The notes below the pieces were generated by a model. The model was not told the origin of the DNA. It did not search any database and saw only the letters and a list, made by a program, of their open reading frames with translations. From Phoronis ovalis (lineage: Eukaryota; Phoronida; Phoronidae), in the NCBI GenBank assembly GCA_028565635.1, contig JAOXYB010024892.1, forward strand, positions 1 through 16,103: DNA of 16,103 nt, written 5' to 3'. Positions within the stretch are counted from its first letter, which is position 1, and each line of letters starts with the position of its first letter. A program made the translations under genes and the position numbers. Positions 10,701-16,103 of this stretch are shown piece after piece.

Positions 10701-13700
10701 AAGTGGGTCAAATGCCGATCCAAATCTTTGACACTTTTTGTTGTGTAACATTTTCTTTGTCTCACGGTAACTAATTCTCAGTTTTTATTTGGTAAGCTGT
10801 ATTATAGGTACAGAGTAAATACTGGTAGAAGAACAGGTCGATTATAATTTTGACCAGGAGTACTTCCAATATGGCTGACTGGACAATCCAACAGTGGATT
10901 CATGAGCCGATCGCAATTGGGTGTATTAGTCTAGACTAGATGGGATTTTAGTTAGAATGGCTTTGAAAAGTGGGCCTTATGCTGATCCGAATCTTTGTCA
11001 TTTATTCTATCCCGTTGGTTTGCTTCATGTATGTAACGCATAAGAGAACTACTTCAAAAATTGCACATATACGATCCACAATGTGATGTGATCCTACGGA
11101 TATGATGGACATCTGACATTGCAAATGTCTTGCTTTAACTGCATTTGTTTGCTTATTGTATCTCAATATATAGCTATGTCTTACTGGATGCCAAACCATC
11201 TTAATCATGTACACTTTTTTTTATACCTCTGTCTGTTGAAATGCTCATGTTAAAATGGTGTTGGGGGATAGAATACTGTGGTTTTACAACATTTGTGTGC
11301 CCTTTGTAATACGTGTCTCTCTACTGCTCTCCAGATGGCTTCTATACGGAACCAGGTTGGCATGATTGTTAGTACTATGTAGTTGAATGTAATCCGCTTT
11401 TCTTGTTATATTTCCAGTCATGATGACAGAACATACTCTTTTCACCACTTGGAAAATATTACTAATTTGTTTAGTTTCCTTGTTTTTTATGTCTTACAAT
11501 TTTAGATATGTTCATATAATTGATATACCTTGAAAACCTTGCTGCTATGAACTTAGGAACCTGTCTTTGTTGTCTTTGCAGAAAATTCCCATTCTCTTTA
11601 TATAATATACTATTTGCATGCTTTTGGTGGAACCATCAATCTAAACGTTCCCAACATGCTATGTTTTACGAATGAATTGTGCGAGCATGTGGAAAACTGC
11701 GTCATTGTTCATTCACGAAATGCTACATCATGGGGATTCTTGTGTTCATGATCAGTGGCTCCACCAAGGTCATGTGAATAGTCTCTTACATCTGTTTCCT
11801 ATGTTTCTTTTGACAAAAAAAATAATACCTTGCAACGATTAGGCAGAAAAGCCATTAAACTGCTTTATAACATATACTCATTATATCATGCAATGTCATT
11901 ATTTTGAACTTGTCTGCTTCTGGGCCTATTCGTCAATTAGTCTGATTGTGTGTCTGACTATGAAGATGTATATAGTGTTAACTCATTAAAATCATTACTG
12001 CACAATCTATGTAATATATTACATAAATTGTATCTAAACATGTTCAAGCTTTTGTTAATGATCATTGGGTCTGGTGGTGAAATCTGTATTCTTGGGATTC
12101 CTTGTAACAACATATTAAAAAACACAAAATGAAATAGGGAAGTAGATTTTTATTTTTAAAACTTTCAGCCTCTTTAACAGGAACCGCTGTTACGCTTTAT
12201 CAGATAGCAAATTATGTCATGTATCATGCTGCATTGTTTTAACGGGTTCACTATAAATTAATGTAATAATACGCTTTATCAGATAGCAAATTGTCATGTA
12301 TCGTGCTTCATTGTTTTAACGTGTTCACTATAAATCAATGTAATAAATACTGAGATTACTATTCTTTACTTCTTAATGTTGTGTTAGTCAAATAAAATGT
12401 TAACTACAATATTTTTCTAGATTGTGAATGAGATGGCATCTGCCGCTGGATTACCATGTAATGTCGATCCTATACTATGTGCAGCGCTAAGGCAACAAAA
12501 AACAGGTATGTTTCAAGGTTACTGTTTTTTGTAAATGTAGTGATTATTGGCAACAAAAAAAAAAATTTTAATTCTATATAAGACATTGGACAGATTTCAC
12601 AAGAAATGAAAATTTTAATTCTATATAAGACATTGGGCAGATTTCACAAGAAATGTACATACAACGGAGTAAGAATTAATCTTCTATGGGTTATAATACT
12701 GTGGATTTATGTACTTGAGTTCAAATTTTTCTGAGCTTTCATATGACAAGTGTAAACAATACTGCAATGCCTGTTGTCAAAACTCAGCAAAAGATTTCTA
12801 CTTAAAACAAGTGCCATTTGTGCTAAAATAAATGAACCATGGCCTGAGCTGTGCTATGTTGATTTTAGAAGTGGGTGAAGATGATCATAACCTAGCATGT
12901 CTTTTAATGGTATTTATTGCTGTCAGTATTCCAAAGTTAGCAGCAAACAATGCATCATATTACAAGCCAGAGCTAGAAGGTAAGTGTCATCCTGTGTAAT
13001 GTCATGAGAAGAGATTTATGAGTGCATTGTGCGTAATTCAAAAGAATGCATAATATGAGTATCTGAAATCTACTAATTATTTTCAGTCTAAAAATGGCTA
13101 ATGAAAGTATTTGAATAAAATATCCTATTTCAATTAAAAACCCATGGATTATGCTTTGCCCTGTTGTTTGTAATTAATTACAGTGCTTTTTAAATCCACT
13201 ATAATTATAGTTTCCCTAAAAATTGAAAATGTTGTCCTATATTTTTTCAGGACATGCTAACAACAGCCACTGCTTAGCCAAAGCCATCAACACGTTAGCA
13301 GCAGCCTTGTTTACTATTCATGGTCCTGGGGATATAGAAGAAAGACTTAAAGAGTTTTTAGCAGTAAGATTAAAAACCATACAAAACATAATTAAGATGA
13401 GCTTACCTGTACCAGGAACATTTGCAACTGGAAATGTCTGCAACTTACTAGGTCTTTTAACTTGTTGCTTTTCACTAAGTATGCAGGGGAAAAAATGTTG
13501 TAGAAAAACTGCATTTTTTTACATGTTTCATGCTGTTGTAGTAAATAAATTTAAAAAAATCAACAGATTTAGAATGACATTTATTTGAATATATATGCAC
13601 CAAGCAGTTTATATACTACCTGAAATAATTCAGCAAAGTATTGATGTTCTAAGACTGACGTTAAAGTTGTGTATGGTACACATATGATGTCTTTCTATAA

Positions 13701-14230
13701 TTTCAGCTTGCATCGTCCAGCCTTTTACGCTTGGGTCAGGAATCGGACAAGGAACAAATAAGAAACAGAGAATCAGTCTACCTTTTGCTGGATCAGGTAA
13801 CATTTGATGATTTGTTAGTCTGTTTGTTGTGACATTTTCACTTTCCATTAAGACCACAAAAAAACTGGAATACATTAAAACAAGCCAAGGAATAATTAGG
13901 AGACTAGTCTGTGAGTTTTTGTCAGAATTGCTTCCATAGATTAACACTGTTTTATCATTTACCCTGTATTATATGGTTCTTTTTTACTGTTGAAAGTTAA
14001 TGAAGGGCGACAACATGATGCCTTCATTATTTTATCTGATAACGAGGCTCCTTAGCAATGTGCTACATAAATGGCAAAAAATAGCAGGACAAGATAACAT
14101 GAATTTTTTTCTACTTTAGATTGTACAAGAGTCCACATTCTTGACGATGGATTTACTCGAGTCCTGCTTTCCATATGTACTGCTTAGAAACTCATACCAT
14201 GCTGTATTAAAAACAATGGAACAGCATTAA
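1653..14230 (+). CDS. NCKAP1: HEM-family WAVE-complex subunit (NCKAP1/Nap1/Hem), 5'-partial, 22 exons
   Basis: Coding joins: 1653-1709, 1842-2063, 2334-2374, 2739-2830, 3211-3292, 3668-3872, 4385-4517, 4862-4981, 5362-5489, 5752-5883, 6294-6409, 6699-6804, 7352-7482, 7782-7879, 8339-8432, 9691-9773, 10193-10273, 12421-12505, 12869-12979, 13251-13363, 13707-13796, 14120-14230. The joins give 809 residues plus a TAA stop with no internal stop. The protein is recognised from HEM/NCKAP1 landmarks in the right order: [127 protein letters not shown] and [15 protein letters not shown]. In the known family this protein scaffolds the pentameric WAVE complex with CYFIP, Abi, WAVE and BRK1 at the plasma membrane, controlling Rac-driven Arp2/3 actin assembly. 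The N-terminal ~320 residues lie outside the window. Vertebrates have two paralogues (NCKAP1, NCKAP1L) and invertebrates usually one, so the symbol denotes the family. Confidence 0.96.
1842..2063 (+). CDS. NCKAP1: HEM exon 2 (residues 19-92)
   Basis: This is the longest and one of the best conserved exons, with [37 protein letters not shown] and [10 protein letters not shown] segment around [12 protein letters not shown] is several residues longer than the human sequence between the conserved RH and the next helix. The acceptor is TTTCAG and the donor AG|GTAAAA, phase 2. The following intron (270 nt) shows nothing else recognisable. Confidence 0.96.
2334..2374 (+). CDS. NCKAP1: HEM exon 3 (residues 93-106)
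   Basis: A 41-nt exon too short to be found by ORF length. It starts after GTTATAG, completes Arg, and reads [13 protein letters not shown], matching the family's HIAELIFYMEELR. The donor is T|GTAAGT, phase 1. The intron that follows (2375-2738, 364 nt) contains no recognised element; its last ~100 bases happen to be open in the frame of exon 4. Confidence 0.94.
2739..2830 (+). CDS. NCKAP1: HEM exon 4 (residues 107-137)
   Basis: The acceptor is GTTTTTTTCAG. The split codon is Ser, followed by [20 protein letters not shown], which matches the family's [20 protein letters not shown]. The exon ends in QMMQ at a phase-0 GTGAGT donor. Nothing is recognised in the 380-nt intron that follows (2831-3210). 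Confidence 0.95.
3211..3292 (+). CDS. NCKAP1: HEM exon 5 (residues 138-164)
   Basis: After TTTATTTCAG the exon reads [20 protein letters not shown] and ends SSVKQ, collinear with [20 protein letters not shown] of human NCKAP1. The donor is G|GTTTGT, phase 1. The 375-nt intron that follows (3293-3667) contains a strong decoy acceptor at 3401. Confidence 0.95.
3668..3872 (+). CDS. NCKAP1: HEM exon 6 (residues 165-232)
   Basis: The exon begins after CACTTTTAG, completes Val, and reads [19 protein letters not shown], then [18 protein letters not shown] and TSDLSIYC across the junction. These match the family's [24 protein letters not shown] and TSDLSIFC. The donor is TG|GTAAGT, phase 2. Confidence 0.97.
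3873..4384 (+). other. HEM intron 6 (512 nt), noncoding
   Basis: GTAAGT donor and TTTTTCAG acceptor. It holds a perfect 14-base palindrome, AAGTAGCGCTACTT, at 4096-4109, with a further AGCGCT-containing stretch about 20 bases on. I see no coding signal or repeat copy. Confidence 0.85.
4096..4109. repeat. 14-bp perfect palindrome in intron 6
   Basis: AAGTAGCGCTACTT is its own reverse complement. It could be a chance occurrence or part of a small decayed element. No function is claimed. Confidence 0.5.
4385..4517 (+). CDS. NCKAP1: HEM exon 7 (residues 233-277)
   Basis: The exon completes Cys and reads [19 protein letters not shown], then [20 protein letters not shown] and QCPEE, collinear with the family's [37 protein letters not shown]. 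The donor is GTAAAT, phase 0. The following intron (4518-4861, 344 nt) shows nothing recognisable. Confidence 0.96.
4862..4981 (+). CDS. NCKAP1: HEM exon 8 (residues 278-317)
   Basis: The exon runs from the acceptor ATCCTTTTAG to a phase-0 GTGAGC donor. It reads [20 protein letters not shown], then [20 protein letters not shown]. It aligns with [20 protein letters not shown] and ITDICTEQCTLSDQ of human NCKAP1 and is less conserved than its neighbours. Nothing else is recognised in the 380-nt intron that follows (4982-5361). Confidence 0.94.
5362..5489 (+). CDS. NCKAP1: HEM exon 9, Lys-rich linker (residues 318-359)
   Basis: The acceptor is TTAATTTTCAG. The exon starts [18 protein letters not shown], then [19 protein letters not shown]. 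The family has [20 protein letters not shown] followed by a charged linker ending PGVESMRKNR. The Lys-rich stretch and the PGTES motif fix the alignment. The donor is AG|GTACGA, phase 2. The following intron is 262 nt. Confidence 0.94.
5752..5883 (+). CDS. NCKAP1: HEM exon 10 (residues 360-403)
   Basis: After TGTTTGCAG the split codon gives Arg, then [39 protein letters not shown] and N. The family sequence is [37 protein letters not shown]. A competing CTTCAG lies 20 bases upstream, but only the chosen site gives the expected residues in phase. The donor is AA|GTTAGT, phase 2. The 410-nt intron (5884-6293) shows no element. Confidence 0.95.
6294..6409 (+). CDS. NCKAP1: HEM exon 11 (residues 404-442)
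   Basis: The exon reads (K)[38 protein letters not shown]. It matches [20 protein letters not shown] and TVLQSIENY of human NCKAP1, among the strongest identities in the window. The acceptor is TTTATTGCAG and the donor A|GTAAGT, phase 1. The following intron is 289 nt. Confidence 0.97.
6699..6804 (+). CDS. NCKAP1: HEM exon 12 (residues 443-477)
   Basis: A run of T's and ATCAG precede it. The exon reads (I)[19 protein letters not shown], then a variable GGKT segment and LTSNYTT. The family has QIDITRVFNNVLLQQTQ, a variable loop, then ITSLYTNWYLE. The donor is TG|GTAAGT, phase 2, splitting the conserved Trp codon. Confidence 0.96.
6805..7351 (+). other. HEM intron 12 (547 nt), noncoding
   Basis: GTAAGT donor and TATGTTTACAG acceptor. 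The short minus-strand open frames here have no recognisable content. No repeat copy or structured element is seen. Confidence 0.85.
7352..7482 (+). CDS. NCKAP1: HEM exon 13 (residues 478-521)
   Basis: The exon completes Trp and reads [40 protein letters not shown] and DIM. The human counterpart is [26 protein letters not shown]..., FNAEEYSDI. The donor is G|GTTTGT, phase 1. The 299-nt intron that follows shows nothing notable. Confidence 0.97.
7782..7879 (+). CDS. NCKAP1: HEM exon 14 (residues 522-554)
   Basis: The exon reads (E)[32 protein letters not shown], against human [20 protein letters not shown] and SSQVAELK. The acceptor is ATATACAG and the donor GTATGC, phase 0. Nothing is recognised in the 459-nt intron that follows (7880-8338). 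Confidence 0.97.
8339..8432 (+). CDS. NCKAP1: HEM exon 15 (residues 555-585)
   Basis: The exon reads [31 protein letters not shown], collinear with [20 protein letters not shown] and DQMAALFKRL. The acceptor is AAATTACAG and the donor A|GTAAGA, phase 1. Confidence 0.96.
8433..9690 (+). other. HEM intron 15 (1258 nt)
   Basis: This is the second-longest intron, very AT-rich, with GTAAGA donor and CTTTTTACAG acceptor. The only internal structure that stands out is a candidate 18-nt microexon at 9068-9085. No dispersed repeat copy is recognised. Confidence 0.85.
9068..9085 (+). CDS. Candidate 18-nt alternative microexon of HEM (KPRFEQ)
   Basis: A pyrimidine tract ending TTTCTTTCCCGCCTTTAG is followed after 18 bases by an AGT|GTAAGA donor. 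The insert divides by three and is open in the phase of intron 15. It would add about six residues (KPRFEQ, with the flanking split codons re-formed) between RRLQ and IDNLL. The constitutive exon 15-16 join already matches the family without a gap, so this could only be an optional exon. It may be fortuitous. Confidence 0.3.
9691..9773 (+). CDS. NCKAP1: HEM exon 16 (residues 586-613)
   Basis: The exon completes Asn and reads [27 protein letters not shown]. The family has [27 protein letters not shown]. The donor is GTAAGT, phase 0. The following intron (9774-10192, 419 nt) contains a locally more GC-rich stretch around 9953-10030 but no gene. Confidence 0.97.
10193..10273 (+). CDS. NCKAP1: HEM exon 17 (residues 614-640)
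   Basis: After TTTTATTCCAG the exon reads [20 protein letters not shown] and PNGQDSM. It aligns with [26 protein letters not shown] of human NCKAP1. The donor is GTAAAG, phase 0. Confidence 0.94.
10378..10404. repeat. 12-bp stem hairpin at the edge of repeat copy B
   Basis: GCCCATCACTAC (10378-10389) pairs with GTAGTGCTGGGC (10393-10404) across a 3-base loop with one mismatch. It lies about 50 bases before the first recognisable block of repeat copy B and may be that repeat's terminal structure. Confidence 0.6.
10430..10740 (+). repeat. Dispersed repeat, copy B
   Basis: Begins with GTAACTTTCTTTGTCTCGCG and contains TTTCAAATATGGC, CGGCCATGTTTG, GAGGACA, GGTGACATTTTAAAATGACC and GTCAAATGCCGATCCAAATC. 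These match copy A (172-477) and, from its first block, copy C directly downstream. Start and end are approximate. Confidence 0.75.
10741..11126 (+). repeat. Dispersed repeat, copy C (tandem to copy B)
   Basis: Restarts with GTAACATTTTCTTTGTCTCA about 300 bases after the same word in copy B. It shares GGTACAGAGTAA with B, shares ACTTCCAATATGGCTGACTGG and a 3' block ATGGACATCTGACATTGCAA with copy A, and contains GCTGATCCGAATCTTTG. It is the fuller of the tandem pair at its 3' end. Confidence 0.75.
12191..12346 (+). repeat. Two-copy tandem duplication, ~79-bp unit
   Basis: Unit 1 (12191-12269) and unit 2 (12270-about 12346) both run from TACGCTTTATCAGATAGCAA through CATTGTTTTAACG and GTTCACTATAAAT to AATGTAATAA. 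They differ by a few substitutions and a small deletion. They lie 75-230 bases upstream of the exon 18 acceptor. Confidence 0.85.
12421..12505 (+). CDS. NCKAP1: HEM exon 18 (residues 641-668)
   Basis: After TTTTTCTAG the exon reads [20 protein letters not shown] and AALRQQKT. The family has [20 protein letters not shown]. The segment before the SAAGLP motif is about three residues shorter than in human. The donor is G|GTATGT, phase 1. The 363-nt intron that follows carries a 47-bp tandem duplication. Confidence 0.95.
12562..12655 (+). repeat. Two-copy tandem duplication, 47-bp unit
   Basis: Bases 12562-12608 and 12609-12655 are identical except for one A/G difference (CATTGGACAG against CATTGGGCAG). 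The near-identity implies a recent duplication. It lies about 56 bases after the exon 18 donor. Confidence 0.9.
12869..12979 (+). CDS. NCKAP1: HEM exon 19 (residues 669-705)
   Basis: The exon reads (E)[36 protein letters not shown], against human EEEYKIACLLMVFVAVSLP and SQYSPAIEGH. The acceptor is TTGATTTTAG and the donor G|GTAAGT, phase 1. The following intron is 271 nt. Confidence 0.96.
13251..13363 (+). CDS. NCKAP1: HEM exon 20 (residues 706-743)
   Basis: The exon completes Gly and reads [37 protein letters not shown]. The family has [20 protein letters not shown] and IEDRLKEFLA. The acceptor is TATATTTTTTCAG and the donor GTAAGA, phase 0. Nothing else is recognised in the 343-nt intron (13364-13706). 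Confidence 0.97.
13707..13796 (+). CDS. NCKAP1: HEM exon 21 (residues 744-773)
   Basis: The exon reads [20 protein letters not shown] and [10 protein letters not shown], near-identical in pattern to LASSSLLKIGQETDK and [12 protein letters not shown]. It is bounded by TAATTTCAG and a phase-0 GTAACA donor. The following intron (13797-14119, 323 nt) shows nothing notable. Confidence 0.97.
14120..14230 (+). CDS. NCKAP1: HEM exon 22, C-terminus and stop (residues 774-809)
   Basis: After TTTCTACTTTAG the exon reads [36 protein letters not shown] and stops at TAA (14228-14230). The family has [20 protein letters not shown] then LLRNAYHAVYK with a short divergent tail, so the C-terminus is complete. 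Confidence 0.97.
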   Translation: MVQESTFLTMDLLESCFPYVLLRNSYHAVLKTMEQH

Positions 14231-15493
14231 AGTTTAAAATTTACTAGACTTTTCTGAAATGATGGAAATTGTAGAGTACCAGTTAAATACGGGTACCTGA
14301 TGTATAAACTGCTGTCCCTGGTTTGAATCTAGTGTTGTAACATAGGATTATACAGAAATCTTGTAACATCAATATAATATTTAGTTCTAGATTAATTTTG
14401 TAACATTATGCTTTGTACATACACTGTATATTACATAAACAATTATACTTTTGCATGGCTTTATTAGAATAGTACTAAAATTTAAAGACATCATATGGTA
14501 ATATTATTTTAATTTCCAATTTCTGTACACATCTATTTTCTTATTTTTAAGTGTATTTTATCCACTATGAAAGTTTGAAACTTGTTATTATCAGTATGTA
14601 CTTCATGTTATGGTATAAAGTAGTTGAATCATGTAGTTATTTTCCAATTTGCTTCTATCACTGCATTATGCAAGAGATTTCTATCCTCAGTGGGACTCGA
14701 GAATATGGTCATCTTATGAAAGAATTTGTCCCAAATGTAAATGTATATCTTTGCAATAATTAATTTCATTAATTTACAAATTGTATTTATGGAAATAAAT
14801 TTTTACATATTATAGTAAAACTTATTTCCAGTTTTATTAAAATTTCCTGATTTTACACACGCATAATCAATGTAGAATCAGAATGGTACAGTCCTACCTG
14901 CGTGTTCAGTAAATAGTTTTGCTTTATTGCAAGGAATGCACCAGATACTAGATTGCTGCACATGGCTATTCCCTAAAATGTTGATTCAATGTCGCCAGAA
15001 AGAATTTCTGCTACTTTCATTTTGTGACGTCAATAACAATCAGTGTAATGGTGCCTTATTGGGTTCTATAGTGGCAAGCACTAAATTTTTGTTGCTGAAA
15101 CAGGAGGCAATAACGCTGTAGTGTTCTGACTGCACTTCAGTGTTTTCTGAGAATCAGTTGAATAAAACTAGGATATATATAAAACTCTTAGAGTATGTAA
15201 TATATACTATCCTACAAAAAGGAAAGGATAAATCGCATACAGTAAATACATGCAATACTCGTCTAACTTTAATTACATATAACTTCTTGATGAAGGCTCA
15301 ATAAAAAAATCACATAGATATTATAATTTCTCATCTAGTACTGCATAAAAATACTTATTCTACATCTAATTGTCCTGAATGGTCATTTTGATCAGGCTTA
15401 CATTCTGCCTGACTACTGAATGTAGCCTTGCAGCAGCATGTAGGATTAGTTGCATTACCATGCTCCCGAGGCCATCTCTTATGACAGCCTTGA
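14231..15493 (+). other. HEM 3'UTR and intergenic region
   Basis: AT-rich sequence after the stop codon. Candidate poly(A) signals on + are AATAAA at 14794-14799 and AATAAA at 15161-15166; the first would give a 3'UTR of roughly 580-600 nt. On the minus strand, ATTAAA (15268-15273) could serve the convergent gene. The open frames at 14551-14763 and 14927-15121 do not look like proteins. Confidence 0.6.
14794..14799 (+). terminator. Candidate poly(A) signal AATAAA for HEM
   Basis: First canonical AATAAA after the stop codon, followed by T-rich sequence. An ATTAAA also overlaps the stop codon (14226-14231), which would leave almost no 3'UTR, and another AATAAA lies at 15161, so the site used is uncertain. 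Confidence 0.4.
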
Positions 15494-15795
15494 CTAGAAA
15501 AAGTCTATAAAATTATTGTTTATGTTTCTGTGTTCGTCTGCTGAGTAGTAGACTGAATCATCAGAATCCTCTGCCGTATTGTACGATAAACTATCCTGAC
15601 TTGAATTGCTTTCCTCAGATGAAATGGAATTTAATCGGTTCAGTATGTCGTCCTCTTTCTCATTATAGTTGTTTTTTTCTTTGTCTATGGGGTTATCATG
15701 CCATAGCTGCGGTTGCATTAAGCAGCTCGAGGTCGCACCTTCACATTCATCACAAGTTTGAGTTAGCTGGCTTCTTTCTGATCCATATGCCGAGT
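15494..15795 (-). CDS. Possible last coding exon of a convergent gene, acidic Ser-rich C-terminus
   Basis: On the minus strand TTTGTTAACAG (acceptor) is followed by an open frame of about 99 residues ending at TAG (15496-15494). It begins SAYGSERSQLTQTCDECEG. The second half is acidic and Ser/Asn-rich (EDDILNRLNSISSEESNSSQ, then AEDSDDSVYYSADE) and ends NNNFIDFF. The biased, hydrophilic composition looks like a real disordered tail rather than random AT-rich translation. The pyrimidine tract of the acceptor is weak. The family is not recognised, and upstream exons would lie beyond the window. Confidence 0.42.
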
Positions 15796-15869
15796 CTGTT
15801 AACAAATTCACATATTACTTACTACTTTAGTTCAGAACTTTTAAATGTACACATTCATTTATACCTAAC

Positions 15870-16050
15870 CAGCGTAGACTCGAACCATCAATCCGCATTT
15901 GCGGACCTGTTTCCTACCATTCGAACCCATTTTCTGGATTTCGCACCAAAATTCTTGCTACTCGAACCGTCGTTTCCATAGACTCGCGTAACTGAGTTGC
16001 CAGGAACTCGCACAGATTTCCGTAGACTCAGATGATTTCCTACGATTCAG
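15870..16050. repeat. Cluster of short ACTCGAACC / TAGACTCG-like motifs
   Basis: Within ~180 bases are TAGACTCGAACC (15875), ATTCGAACCC (about 15920), ACTCGAACC (15960), TAGACTCGCG (15979), AACTCGCAC (about 16006) and TAGACTCAG (16023). The spacing is irregular. The stretch is more GC-rich than its surroundings and may be a decayed repeat; continuation past the window end is unknown. Confidence 0.45.
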
Positions 16051-16103
16051 AAATAATACATGCGGACTTTCTCTTTTACGGAAACTGGTGAATATCCTTT
16101 GTA

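Larger units (their letters stand above)
10274..12420 (+). other. HEM intron 17 (2147 nt), repeat-bearing
   Basis: The longest intron seen. It contains a hairpin (10378-10404), two tandem copies of a dispersed repeat (about 10430-11126) and a 79-bp tandem duplication (12191-12346). The stretch 11130-12190 shows nothing I can name. The short open frames at 10430-10659 and 11950-12132 fall in repeat or AT-rich DNA and resemble no known protein. Confidence 0.88.

Noticed and set aside
11336-11356. 21-nt frame-preserving candidate microexon after CTCTCCAG in intron 17
   Set aside because: The donor (CAG|GTTGGC) is poor and the added residues (MASIRNQ) have no support, so it is weaker than the 9068 candidate.
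14551-15121. Two + strand open frames in the 3' region (14551-14763, 14927-15121)
   Set aside because: Random-looking, Cys/Leu/Phe-rich translation of AT-rich DNA, with no splice context or family resemblance.
15840-15930. Possible tRNA or tRNA-like gene on the minus strand (GGTTCGAGTC, GGTTCGAATGG)
   Set aside because: The bases flanking the T-loop-like words do not form a T stem, and no acceptor, D or anticodon arms could be built.
15601-15981. 126-codon + strand open frame
   Set aside because: It overlaps the minus-strand frame antisense. Its composition (His/Leu/Phe/Ser-rich) is what the complement of an acidic Ser-rich coding exon would give.

Overview
This is an AT-rich, intron-rich animal (metazoan) nuclear segment. 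Canonical GT-AG introns with pyrimidine-rich acceptors, exons of 40-220 nt and interspersed repeats rule out bacterial, viral or organellar DNA. The lineage cannot be fixed from this window. The protein is only moderately close to vertebrate homologues, so an invertebrate is likely.

One gene fills most of the window on the + strand. It is the C-terminal ~70% of a HEM-family protein (NCKAP1 / Nap1 / Hem / GEX-3), the scaffold subunit that pairs with CYFIP/Sra1 in the WAVE regulatory complex and so links Rac to Arp2/3 actin nucleation. I traced 22 consecutive coding exons from 1653 to the stop at 14230. They join in frame across 21 introns into 809 residues, about the length expected from the conserved Y-N-K-R motif to the C-terminus of human NCKAP1. 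The first ~320 residues must be encoded upstream of the window.

Layout: 1-1652 is intron or upstream sequence carrying a dispersed repeat (about 172-477) and a MITE-like element with long terminal inverted repeats (928-1253). 1653-10273 holds exons 1-17 with mostly 130-550 nt introns; the exception is intron 15 (1258 nt), which contains a possible 18-nt in-frame microexon. 10274-12420 is the longest intron (2147 nt), with two tandem copies of the same dispersed repeat, a hairpin and a 79-bp tandem duplication. 12421-14230 holds exons 18-22, with a 47-bp tandem duplication just after exon 18. 14231-15493 is 3'UTR and intergenic sequence. 15494-15795 on the minus strand looks like the acidic, Ser-rich last coding exon of an unidentified convergent gene. 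The last 300 bases carry a cluster of short ACTCGAACC-like motifs.

The observations most worth a second look are a GC-AG intron proven by reading frame (1710-1841), the candidate microexon at 9068-9085, the MITE, and the possible minus-strand terminal exon. No unknown multi-gene system is visible.
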